Shown here: one piece after another, positions 56,404 through 64,000 of the stretch
How the letters are laid out: each line of letters opens with the position of its first letter
How positions within the stretch are numbered: the first letter of the stretch is position 1
Assembly: GCA_009691715.1 (NCBI GenBank)
Contig: SIAN01000005.1
Span: forward strand, 62,001-126,000
Origin: Planctomycetota bacterium
GTDB lineage: Bacteria; Planctomycetota; B15-G4; SIAN01
Direction: 5' to 3'
Length of the DNA: 64,000 nucleotides
Translations under genes and position numbers: made by a program
The notes under the pieces: generated by a model
Database searches by the model: none
Seen by the model: the letters and a program-made list of their open reading frames with translations, nothing else
What the model was told of the DNA's origin: nothing

Positions 56404-57386
56404 TGCCGGTCTACGACCGCTCCTACCGCCATTGGGACGGCCAGCTGAAGCGCCGCGCGTTTCGCGCCGCGCCGATCGTCGTCGCCGGCATCCGCGGGGC
56501 TCTGGCGACCAAGGGCGGCTGGTTCTGGACGCTGGTGCTGCGCACGTTCATGGCGGTGAGCTGCGTGCCGACCGCGTTGCTGTTCTTCGCCAACTACCTG
56601 TTCTGGTACCGGCCGGCATGGCTGCCGGCGGAGACGTTTGGCTTCTTTGACCTGATCGCGCCATACCGCGACATCCAGTACCCGCTGCTGACGCGACTCA
56701 ATGCCACCTTCCTGATGGTCTATTGCGTGCTGTTCGGCTCCGGCCTGATCGCGCGCGATCGCGCCAGCGGCGCGCTGCCGCTCTATCTGTCGCGGCCGCT
56801 CACGCTGTTCGACTACGTGCTCGGCAAGCTCGGGATCATCGGCTGGTTCATGGCGATGTTCACGCTGGTGCCGAACCTGCTGCTCTGGTTCGCGGGCGTC
56901 GTCTCCGATCCGACCGAGGGGGCTTTGCGCGCGGCACTGCCGACCCTGTGGCCGATCGTCGTGCAGAACGTCGCGATGATCCTGACCTATTCGCTGACGA
57001 TCCTCGCGGTGTCATCGCTCTGCCACCGCCCGATGTTCGCTGGACTGATCTGGTTCACGCTGGTGATCTTCCTGCCGTCGTTCACCTCGATGATTGGCTC
57101 GCACCGCGGGCTGCCGGGCATGGCGGCGATCTCGATGAACGACGCACTCTTTGCCATCGGCTACGACCTCTATGACATCGGCGGGCTGTTCGACCGCGCG
57201 GTCGGCGAGGCGGGGGATGGCGAGCGGCAGGCCCTCAAACAGGTCTTCGAGTCGATCAAGCTCTTTGCCGCCGCGTCGCCTTTGCAGGCTTGGGGCTCGG
57301 TGGTGGCCTGGTGCGGAACCTCGCTGCTGGTTCTTTTCGGCGTGTTGCGCCGTCAAGACGTCGTCGTCGACGCGGGTGCGCGATGA
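56403..57386 (+). CDS. ABC-2 type permease 1
   Basis: A 327-residue integral membrane protein with about six hydrophobic stretches (WTLVLRTFMAVSCVPTALLFFANYLF, LNATFLMVYCVLFGSGLI, LGIIGWFMAMFTLVPNLLLWF, VQNVAMILTYSLTILAVSSL, FAGLIWFTLVIFLPSFTSMI and a C-terminal one). A DRASGALPLYLSRPLT motif lies in a cytoplasmic loop, as in ABC-2 permeases of the NosY/ABC-2 transporter type. It is translationally coupled to ATPase 1 upstream and to ATPase 2 downstream (ATGA overlap). It resembles permease 2 only in overall pattern. Confidence 0.87.
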   Translation: MPVYDRSYRHWDGQLKRRAFRAAPIVVAGIRGALATKGGWFWTLVLRTFMAVSCVPTALLFFANYLFWYRPAWLPAETFGFFDLIAPYRDIQYPLLTRLNATFLMVYCVLFGSGLIARDRASGALPLYLSRPLTLFDYVLGKLGIIGWFMAMFTLVPNLLLWFAGVVSDPTEGALRAALPTLWPIVVQNVAMILTYSLTILAVSSLCHRPMFAGLIWFTLVIFLPSFTSMIGSHRGLPGMAAISMNDALFAIGYDLYDIGGLFDRAVGEAGDGERQALKQVFESIKLFAAASPLQAWGSVVAWCGTSLLVLFGVLRRQDVVVDAGAR

Positions 57387-58306
57387 ACGGAGCACCGACG
57401 GTCGAGCTCGAACGCGTGTCGCACTGGTACGGGCCGGTGATCGGGCTGAACGACGTGTCGCTCAAGTTCGAGCCGGGCGTGACCGGGTTGCTCGGCCCCA
57501 ACGGCGCGGGCAAGTCGACGCTGATGCGCCTGATGACCGGCCAGATGAACGCGAGCCAGGGCGGCGTGCGCGTGTTCGGTCAGGCGCCGTTCGCGAATCC
57601 TGCCGTCGCGGGTCGCCTCGGCCATTCGCCCGAGCACGAACAGCTCTGGGATCATCTGACCGGCCGCAACCACCTGGTCGCGCTGCTGCGCTACGGCGGA
57701 TTCACGGCGGTCGAATCGCGCGAGCGCGCCGATCGGGCGCTCGAACGGGTCGGGATGACGGCGGCGGCGGAGAAGCGCGTCGGCGCCTACAGCAAGGGGA
57801 TGCGCCAGCGCCTGCGGATCGGGCAGGCGATCGCGCACGACCCGGAGTTGGTCGTGCTGGACGAACCGCTGAACGGGCTCGATCCGGTCGGCCGACGCGA
57901 GATGATCGATCTTGTGCGCGCGCTCGGCGCCGGCGGCCACACCGTGATCGTCTCGGGCCACGTGCTCCACGAGGTGGAGAAGATGACGCGCCGGATCGCG
58001 CTGGTGCACCACGGGCAGGTCCTGGCCGAGGGCACCATCGACGAGATCCGCAAGGCGCTCGACAAGCGGCCGCATCACGTGCGCGTCGCGACCGATGATC
58101 CGCGCGGGCTGGCGCGACTGCTGCTCGAAGAGCCGGGCGTGGTGAGCGTCCGGGTCGCGAAGGGCGAGGCGCACTTCGAGGTGACCGAACCGGGCGCGTT
58201 CTTCGATCGGCTGGCGCGTGTCGCAGCGGATGGCTTCGTGGTCGTGCGGGAATACGAGTCGACTGATGACAACCTCCAAGCCGTCTTCGACTACCTCGTC
58301 GCCTGA
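57383..58306 (+). CDS. ABC transporter ATP-binding protein 2
   Basis: A 307-residue ABC ATPase paralogous to the first one. It has Walker A GPNGAGKST (38-46), signature YSKGMRQRL, Walker B LVVLDEPLNGLD and a C-terminal extension of about 85 residues that ends FDYLVA. It overlaps permease 1 by four bases and its own last 41 bases contain the start of permease 2. The presence of two ATPases with two permeases suggests either two transporters or one heteromeric complex. Confidence 0.92.
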   Translation: MNGAPTVELERVSHWYGPVIGLNDVSLKFEPGVTGLLGPNGAGKSTLMRLMTGQMNASQGGVRVFGQAPFANPAVAGRLGHSPEHEQLWDHLTGRNHLVALLRYGGFTAVESRERADRALERVGMTAAAEKRVGAYSKGMRQRLRIGQAIAHDPELVVLDEPLNGLDPVGRREMIDLVRALGAGGHTVIVSGHVLHEVEKMTRRIALVHHGQVLAEGTIDEIRKALDKRPHHVRVATDDPRGLARLLLEEPGVVSVRVAKGEAHFEVTEPGAFFDRLARVAADGFVVVREYESTDDNLQAVFDYLVA

Positions 58307-59102
58307 CCGCGCGCGGCGCCGCGGCTTCATCGCGGGAGTCGCCGTGACGCTCGGGCTGACCGGGCTGTCGTTGCTGCGCGGTCGGCGCGGCGTGGCGCTG
58401 GCATGCCTCTGCGCGCTGCCGCTGATCGCGCCGGGGCTCGAGTTGATCTGGTCGGGCGCCGGAACGAAGGGCGGCGTCGGCTTCGTCGAACTGCTCACCG
58501 GCCACTACTTCCCGCGGATCAACCTGATCGTCGCCCTGTTCGTGGGCTGCGGCGCGCTCGGCGAGGAGATCGATGGCAAGACGCTGCCCTATCTGCTGAC
58601 GCGGCCGGTGCCGCGCGCCGCGCTGGTGATCGGACGTTGGCTGGCGGCGATCGTCACCGCGGGGTCGCTGCTCGCCGCGTCGTACCTCGTGCTCTACGTC
58701 GCGACCGTCGCGCCGATGGGTGGCGACGCGCTGCTGGTCGATCTGCCGATCCTTGGATGGGCGCTCTGCGGGATGGCGCTGTCGCTGGTCGCCTATTGCG
58801 CCGTGTTCATGCTGCTGTCGGTCGTGATCAAGTGGCCGCTGCTGGTCGGGCTCGCGCTCCTGTTCGTCTGGGAGGAATTCGCCGCAACGATGCCGGGCAA
58901 CCTGGCGCGCTACACGCTGCTGCACCATGTCTACACGCTGCTCGCCCGCCTCTCCGGCGACGAGTCCTACGTGAAACTGGCGCGCCCGGAGAACATCGAA
59001 CTGCTGCCGACGGCTGATTCGCTGCAGGTCCTGGTCTGGGTCGCCGTCGTCGCGCTCGGCCTCGCGCTCTGGAAGTTCCGCCGCAAGTCGTTCCTGGTCT
59101 GA
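58266..59102 (+). CDS. ABC-2 type permease 2
   Basis: A 278-residue membrane protein. The N-terminus (MTTSKPSSTTSSPDRARRRG) is polar, followed by about six hydrophobic helices (FIAGVAVTLGLTGLSLL, VALACLCALPLIAPGLELIW, LIVALFVGCGALGEEIDGKTL, IVTAGSLLAASYLVLYVA, LLSVVIKWPLLVGLALLFV, VLVWVAVVALGLALW). The GEEIDGKTLPYLLTRPVPR loop corresponds to the permease 1 motif DRASGALPLYLSRPLT. The start lies 41 bases inside ATPase 2. The gene ends just before a hairpin and the convergent speB. Confidence 0.85.
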   Translation: MTTSKPSSTTSSPDRARRRGFIAGVAVTLGLTGLSLLRGRRGVALACLCALPLIAPGLELIWSGAGTKGGVGFVELLTGHYFPRINLIVALFVGCGALGEEIDGKTLPYLLTRPVPRAALVIGRWLAAIVTAGSLLAASYLVLYVATVAPMGGDALLVDLPILGWALCGMALSLVAYCAVFMLLSVVIKWPLLVGLALLFVWEEFAATMPGNLARYTLLHHVYTLLARLSGDESYVKLARPENIELLPTADSLQVLVWVAVVALGLALWKFRRKSFLV

Positions 59103-59107
59103 CGAGC

Positions 59108-59135
59108 GCCGCCGCAGCGCTCGCGATGCGGCGGC
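59108..59135. terminator. Hairpin between convergent ABC cluster and speB
   Basis: A nine-base-pair perfect stem (59108-59116 with 59127-59135) with a ten-base loop, starting six bases after the permease stop and ending twelve bases before the speB stop codon. No T-tract is present on either side; it probably marks the 3' ends of both transcripts. Confidence 0.45.
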
Positions 59136-59147
59136 ATCGTTCCCGGA

Positions 59148-60056
59148 TCAGCGCCGGCGGGGGCGCGGCGGGCGCGGCGGGTCGACGAAGCAGTTCAGCA
59201 TCTTGTAGGAGAGCTGCGCGGCGAGGAACTCGGAGTGGTGGTTGACGCCGTCGGGCTTCAATTCGTTCACGTCGCAGGCGATCACGCGCTTCTTCGCGCC
59301 GATCTCCTTCACCAAGTCGACCACCTGCCACCAGTCGAGGCCGCCCGGCACCGGCGTCCCGGTCGACGGCATCACCGTCGGATCGAGGCCATCGAGGTCG
59401 ATCGTCACGTAGACCGGCTCGCGGAGCAGCTTCACCGCGTCGCGGATCCAGTGCTTGCGGCGGCGCAGCGTGTGGCCCGGGAAGAGATGCACGCCGCGTT
59501 CCTTCGCATAGACGAGCTCGTCCTCGCCGACTGCCCGGATGCCGATCGAGACGATGGTCGCCTTGCGGTCATCCTCGGCGATCGCGTGGATCGCGCAGGC
59601 GTGGTTGTAGGGCGAGCCGTGCCACTCGGCGCGCAGGTCGGCGTGCGCGTCGACGTGCAGCAGCGAGAACGAGCCGTGCACCGCGCGCACCGCCCGCGTC
59701 AGCCCGATCGACACCGAATGCTCGCCGCCGAGCCCGAGCAGGAACTTGCCGTCCTTCACCGCCCGCAGCGCCGCCTTCTCGATCGCCGCCACCGCCTTCG
59801 CCGGATCGTCGTCGCGGAACTTCACCGCCGGCAGCGTCACGATCCCCTTCTCGCACACCTTGCGCCCGAGCTCGAGGTCGAAGAACTCGACCTGCCCCGA
59901 CGCCTCGATCAGCTTGGCCGGCCCCTTGTCGGCCCCCTTGCCATACGTTGACGTGCCGTCGAACGGGCAGGGCAGCACCGCGATCCGCGCGGTCGCGTAG
60001 TCGCGCTGCTCCGGCGGGAGGTCGAGGTAGCCGTGGGGGGGCGCGCGCTTCGCCAT
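59148..60056 (-). CDS. speB: Agmatinase/arginase-family ureohydrolase
   Basis: A 302-residue manganese ureohydrolase. The binuclear metal ligands are present: GGEHS (His113), DAHAD (Asp136, His138, Asp140) and TIDLDGLDP (Asp220, Asp222). Agmatinase turns agmatine into putrescine and urea; the family also includes arginase and formimidoylglutamase, and exact substrate cannot be fixed from the motifs. The THPVPGG-type end of the active-site loop reads STGTPVPGG, which favours agmatinase-type enzymes. The C-terminus is a Pro/Arg tail (DPPRPPRPRRR). It is preceded on its strand by the amber-interrupted gene, 62 bases upstream. Confidence 0.88.
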   Translation of the reverse strand: MAKRAPPHGYLDLPPEQRDYATARIAVLPCPFDGTSTYGKGADKGPAKLIEASGQVEFFDLELGRKVCEKGIVTLPAVKFRDDDPAKAVAAIEKAALRAVKDGKFLLGLGGEHSVSIGLTRAVRAVHGSFSLLHVDAHADLRAEWHGSPYNHACAIHAIAEDDRKATIVSIGIRAVGEDELVYAKERGVHLFPGHTLRRRKHWIRDAVKLLREPVYVTIDLDGLDPTVMPSTGTPVPGGLDWWQVVDLVKEIGAKKRVIACDVNELKPDGVNHHSEFLAAQLSYKMLNCFVDPPRPPRPRRR

Positions 60057-60118
60057 GGACTCTTGCTCCGAGCCGCTCGCCGCCGCCGGTGAGGGGGCGC
60101 GGGAGCGTAGCCACGCCG

Positions 60119-61906
60119 CTACGGCAGCGCGACTTCGAGCGCCGTCGTCTCGACACGGAAGCGGATCGTGAGCGGCTTCTCGTCCCCGTCCTCGTATTCG
60201 ATCGTCGCGCTGTAGTCGCCGGGCACGAGCCGCGCGCGCAGCGGGTCGCCGGCGCTGAGTAGCGAATCGCGCAGCAACTCGCCGTCGGCGCGTGACAGCG
60301 TCACGCGCGACGGCTCGCTCTCGCGCGCGGGCAGCAACGCGACGGCGGTGCCGCGGCGCACGACGAGCTGCAGTTCGCGCACGAGTCCGGGGAACGCGGT
60401 CGGCAGGATCGGCGCCGGTTCGTCCTCCGGCGCACTGCCCTCGGCGCGCTCCTCGTCGTCGCTCTTCGCGATCAGCGCCACGGTCGCTTCTCCGATGCCG
60501 TCGGGCGCGAGCCGACGCGCAACGGCTGCGCCAGCGGCCGCGGCCCGTCGCGCTTCATCGCTCTCCGCGCCGACGATCCAGCGCCCGCGCCCGAGTTTCG
60601 GGATCTCGAACTTGCCCGGCTCCGTGACGCCCCAGTAGTTGTGCGCCCCGAACGGAGCGCCCGGCTGGAACGCGTCGAGCGGCCAGGCGAAAAGGCGCGC
60701 CTTGACCGGTCGCCCTTCCGCGTCGACCACCGTGCCCTGCAGCTTGATCTCGGGGCCGAGCGTGATGTCGCCGAGTTCGCTGGTCTGGCCGGCCTCGATC
60801 AGCGCGGCGCCTTGCCAGCGGGCGTACCCGTCCGCGTCGATCTGGACGCTCCGCCAGCCGGGCTAGAGCGCGTCGAGCGTGAAGCGGCCGTCCGCAGTCG
60901 AGGCGCTGCCCGGACTCCACGACTGCAGGTCCGGCAACTGCACGTCGGCGCCGGCGAGCGGCTGGTCGGTGGCGGCGTCGACGACGCGCAGTTCGATCGT
61001 CCCGAGCCAGTCGCCGAGCTTCGCCGGATCGAGCCTGAAGTCGAGCGCGCGGTCGGGCGCCGAGGCGCGCTGCGCGCCAACGACGTGGTGCATGAAGACG
61101 CGGCTCACCTCGCACGGCAGCGTCCGCGCCTCGAGGACCATGAAGGCGTCTTCGGGAACGACGATCGCGTTCGATCCACGCCCTGGGCCGTCCATCCGGC
61201 GGTGGCGCGTTCCGGTGCCGAACTGGTCGAAGGAGCTCCACGGAACGGGCGGCAGCCTCGCCGGCAGCGGTCGCTCCGTCGCGATGACGGTCAACCCGCC
61301 GAGAAACGTCGCGAGCGGCTCGGCGGCGGCGTCGATCTTCAGCGGAATCCCGTCCGGATCGACGAGGCGGATGGGGAGCAGCGCGGCGCGATCGAGCACG
61401 AAGTCGTGGCGCAGGACGCCGCCCGCCGGCAGGTCGAGCGCGAGCGCCAGCGGCTGGAACCCCTTCGCCTCAATGCAGAAACCGACGATCGCGGCCGGCA
61501 GCGCCGGAAGCGCGTACTCGCCGTCGGCGATCCGCTGGCGGTTCGCGCGTGCCGTCGGATCGGGGAGTGCTCCGCTCTCGTCGAGCGTCAGCGTCGCTTC
61601 GGCGACCAGGACTCCCGCTCGATCCGCGACGAAGCCGTGGAGCAACGCGCGACCCGGCGCGACGCGCACGTGCGGAGTCTCGCGCGAGGGCGGCGAGGCA
61701 GTGCGGTCGGCGGCGACATCGGCCGTTGCGGCCGCTGCGGCCGGAACGAGCGGCCGATCGGCAGCCGGCGCGCCGTCGCCCGCGATTCCGCCGCTCGTGT
61801 CCGGTCCAATCCGCGGCCCATCGCGATCGAGCGTCTGCCAGCGCCACCCGGTCATCGCCAGCAGCAGTGCACCGGTGATCGCGAGCGCGAGTTTCGGACG
61901 GGCCAT
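60119..61906 (-). pseudogene. Carboxypeptidase-regulatory-like protein, interrupted by an in-frame amber codon
   Basis: One gene read as two pieces: 347 codons, then TAG at 60863-60865, then 247 more codons in the same frame to a second TAG. The joined product starts with a membrane segment (ARPKLALAITGALLLAMTG) and contains several beta-sandwich carboxypeptidase-regulatory domains. The reading across the stop is natural: GRFTLDAL-stop-PGWRSVQIDADGYARWQ, exactly the usual GRF.ldgL.pG.. phrase, so the stop interrupts a domain and does not end one. A single base change (CAG, GAG or AAG to TAG) explains it. It could be a recent mutation, an assembly or sequencing error, or a programmed readthrough. 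The first piece alone could still fold in part. Confidence 0.75.
60863..60865 (-). other. In-frame amber (TAG) codon inside the gene
   Basis: TAG on the minus strand between codons for Leu and Pro in a conserved domain phrase. No nearby start codon with a ribosome site could restart translation cleanly; the next ATG-type codon in frame is a GTG about 130 bases downstream. No stem-loop typical of selenocysteine (and the codon is TAG, not TGA) is seen. Confidence 0.9.
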
Positions 61907-61956
61907 CGTTGGTTCCTGGCGGGCCGGACAGACGTTGCGACGTGGTGTCGATTCGC

Positions 61957-64000
61957 TCAGCGGCGCGACCTTTCGGCGGCGCGGTCCCACCACGGCTGCG
62001 CCCATGGCACGTAGCGGGCCGCGCGGTCGTGGATGAATCCGTTGCGATCGAGCAGTGCGAAAGCGGGCGCGGCAGGAGCCAGCGTCCAGGCGCTCCAGGG
62101 TTTGTCGACGAAGCCGGGGTCGACGATGCGCGAGCCGGCGTCGAGCCCGCGCGCCTGCCAATCGGAGAAGCTGCCGCCGGCGAAGCGGATCTCGCCGCCG
62201 TCGCGGCGCCAATAGAGGTTCTCTTCGAAGGCGACGTTGCCGCGCGAAAGGTCGCCGGCGAAGAGCTCGCCCGATTCGAAGAGCACCACGTTGCGGCGGA
62301 AGGTGAAGCTCGTGTGCTCCTCGAAGCGCGTGCGCTGCACCTGCGCGTCGCGGCCGTCGACGAAAACGTTGCGCTCGACGAGGTTGTCGCGGCCGTAGTG
62401 CTGATGGAAGCCGCCGTGGCTGGTGCGCTCGACCACGTTGCCGCGCGCGACGATCTTGGTCGTCCCCTCGTCGAAGTAGATGCCCCAGCCGCCGTAGCGG
62501 CGCGCGGCGATGTCGTGGAACCAGTTGCGATCGATCTCCGTGCCCTCGTGATTGCCGAGCGTGTAGATGCCGCCCATGTCGGAGAGGATCGGGCCGTCGC
62601 CGTCACTGCGCTTGCCGATGTGGTGGATGGCGTTCAGGGAGACGCGCGTGCCGGCGGCATCGGCCTCGCCGTAGCCCCACGCCCAACCGAGCGAGATGCC
62701 GGAGTAGAAGAAGTCGGCGATCTCGTTGACTTGGATGGAGTTGCCCGAGCTCTGGCCGACCCAGATCCCGATCGCACTGTGGAAGACGCGGCCGCCGTCG
62801 ACGATGCGGCAGCCGGTGATCGAATTCACCTCGCAACCGTCGAAGCGGGAGCCCGCGATCGCCGTCTCGCCGATCTTCACGCCGCCGCCGCCGAGATCGG
62901 AGAGTTCGCAGTCGACCGCGCTGGAGTTCCGGCAGCCCTTCCCCAACGAGAGGGCGTAACTGCCGACGTGGCGAACGCTGCAGCGGTTGAAATGGATGTC
63001 GAACGCATGCTCCGCGCGGATCGCAGCGGGCACCCCGACGGCTGCCTGCGGGAAGCCGCTCGCGCGCGGGCCGCCCGGCGTCGTCGGCGGGGCGAACCAC
63101 CACTCGCAGTGGGCGAAGTCGAGGTCGGCGAAGTGGATGTCGTGGACGAATCGTTCATTCGACGGATCGCCCGTCAGCGCGACCAGATGGTCGAGTCGTG
63201 GCGCGATCACCTCGCAGGTGGCGAGTTCCTCGTTCGGCAACGCCATCACCCAGAGCTCGCCCTTTGTCTCGTCGAGCCACCACTCTCCCGGCGCATCGAG
63301 GAAGGCGCGCGACCCTTCGGCGTACCAGAGATCCCCTGGTTCGAGCTTGAAGACGGTGGGGTCGCGCAGCGCGACGCGGCCCGAGACGGCGTCGACCGCG
63401 TCGACGCGGCAGTGATTCTCGATCCAGCGGCACATCGCGACGACGTCGGCGGTGGTCCCGTCGCCGCGTGGCAGTGCGGCCGCGAGTGGCGCGACGTCGG
63501 CGGGCGAGGTGACGAAAGCGGCGACCGGCTGCTGCCATTGCTTGGCGGCTTCGGCCGCGTCGTTGCCGCTGATCGCGAGGTAGCCGCGATCAGGATGACG
63601 CGCTCGCGGGCGGCGCTTGCCGTCGATCCAGAGTTCGCGAAACGGCGAGCCGTGCGCCGCGATCGGATCGACCTTCGCGCAGAAGCACTCCTTCCCGTCG
63701 AGTCGAGCGCGCGTCCAGCCGTCGATGCGCCGGCCGCCACTGATCAGGGCGCGCGGGCGCCGCGGGGCGCCGACACTCTCGGCAACGCCGTTGAATGGAC
63801 CGCCACCGGCAGTGTGGATGAAGACGTCGCCCTTGCCGTCGCGACCGCCGCCGGAATCGTCAGGCCCCAGATGCAGCGGCGACTCGAGGAAATGGGTCGT
63901 CGCGGCCAGCTCGATCGACGCGATCGCCGGAAGCGCGCCGCCATTCGCAGCTTTCGCGGCACGCACCGCCTCGAACGCCCGGCGGATCGTCCGGAAAGGA
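61957..64000 (-). CDS. Secreted right-handed beta-helix protein (N-terminus beyond the window)
   Basis: The last 680 residues of a gene that enters from the right edge; its start is outside the window. The N-terminal visible part (AFEAVRAAKAANGGALPAIAS, a strand-rich region) leads into a long right-handed beta-helix from about residue 340 (repeated N-rich turns such as SAVDCELSDLGGGGVKIGE, GCEVNSITGCRIVDGG, IQVNEIADFFYSGISLG, GTEIDRNWFHDIAA, LVERNVFVDGRDAQV, FTFRRNVVLFESGELF). The fold is used by polysaccharide lyases, pectinases and surface proteins; I do not see a clear catalytic set. It ends 50 bases before the amber-interrupted gene, probably the same transcript. Confidence 0.85.
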   Translation of the reverse strand, partial: PFRTIRRAFEAVRAAKAANGGALPAIASIELAATTHFLESPLHLGPDDSGGGRDGKGDVFIHTAGGGPFNGVAESVGAPRRPRALISGGRRIDGWTRARLDGKECFCAKVDPIAAHGSPFRELWIDGKRRPRARHPDRGYLAISGNDAAEAAKQWQQPVAAFVTSPADVAPLAAALPRGDGTTADVVAMCRWIENHCRVDAVDAVSGRVALRDPTVFKLEPGDLWYAEGSRAFLDAPGEWWLDETKGELWVMALPNEELATCEVIAPRLDHLVALTGDPSNERFVHDIHFADLDFAHCEWWFAPPTTPGGPRASGFPQAAVGVPAAIRAEHAFDIHFNRCSVRHVGSYALSLGKGCRNSSAVDCELSDLGGGGVKIGETAIAGSRFDGCEVNSITGCRIVDGGRVFHSAIGIWVGQSSGNSIQVNEIADFFYSGISLGWAWGYGEADAAGTRVSLNAIHHIGKRSDGDGPILSDMGGIYTLGNHEGTEIDRNWFHDIAARRYGGWGIYFDEGTTKIVARGNVVERTSHGGFHQHYGRDNLVERNVFVDGRDAQVQRTRFEEHTSFTFRRNVVLFESGELFAGDLSRGNVAFEENLYWRRDGGEIRFAGGSFSDWQARGLDAGSRIVDPGFVDKPWSAWTLAPAAPAFALLDRNGFIHDRAARYVPWAQPWWDRAAERSRR

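Overview
The window reads as a gene-dense chromosomal segment of a high-GC bacterium, most likely a member of Planctomycetota or a close relative. This is inferred from gene content, not from a marker gene. The supporting content is a MoxR/DUF58/BatA/von Willebrand operon followed by squalene-cyclase-like toroid proteins, several PQQ-type beta-propeller proteins, a serine/threonine kinase fused to a STAND ATPase and TPRs, a Tat-exported epimerase, and large secreted proteins with carboxypeptidase-regulatory, Ig-like and beta-helix folds. I see no phage genes, transposases, CRISPR arrays, rRNA or tRNA genes.

Layout. Bases 1-407 hold the 5' part of a Tat-exported NAD-dependent epimerase (minus strand). 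Bases 579-4358 hold enolase, an FtsB/DivIC-like protein and a secreted propeller. Bases 4567-26263 hold one run of eleven codirectional genes joined by overlaps or very short gaps: MoxR ATPase, DUF58 protein, two membrane von Willebrand (vWA) proteins, a 1528-residue propeller protein, two paralogous toroid proteins, a DUF4175-like membrane protein, two coiled-coil Q/K-rich secreted proteins and a RIFT-barrel-like secreted protein. This is the best candidate here for an incompletely described system; I read it as a periplasmic or surface assembly driven by MoxR/vWA chaperone activity.

Bases 26298-38636 hold purM, a 1040-residue lipoprotein with Ig-like segments, an orphan larE, a hypothetical secreted protein with an apparently non-standard start codon, a small lipase-like hydrolase, a TraB/GumN-type protein, and a minus-strand group (TPR protein, thiS, thiG, a HIT/GalT-like protein). 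Bases 38700-44383 are the translation/transcription group nusA-infB-rbfA. It has a promoter and terminator-like hairpin in the nusA leader, no rimP upstream, a tandem repeat over the infB stop codon, and ylxP plus a small membrane protein inverted between infB and rbfA.

Bases 44429-54556 hold a membrane-anchored carboxypeptidase-regulatory protein, cysS, and a divergent operon of kinase-STAND-TPR, PfkB sugar kinase, membrane propeller and radical SAM/SPASM protein. Bases 54588-59102 hold an Arg/Asp/Pro-rich secreted protein and an ATPase-permease-ATPase-permease ABC cluster. Bases 59148-64000 hold speB, a carboxypeptidase-regulatory protein gene split by an in-frame amber codon, and the C-terminal part of a secreted beta-helix protein that runs off the right edge.
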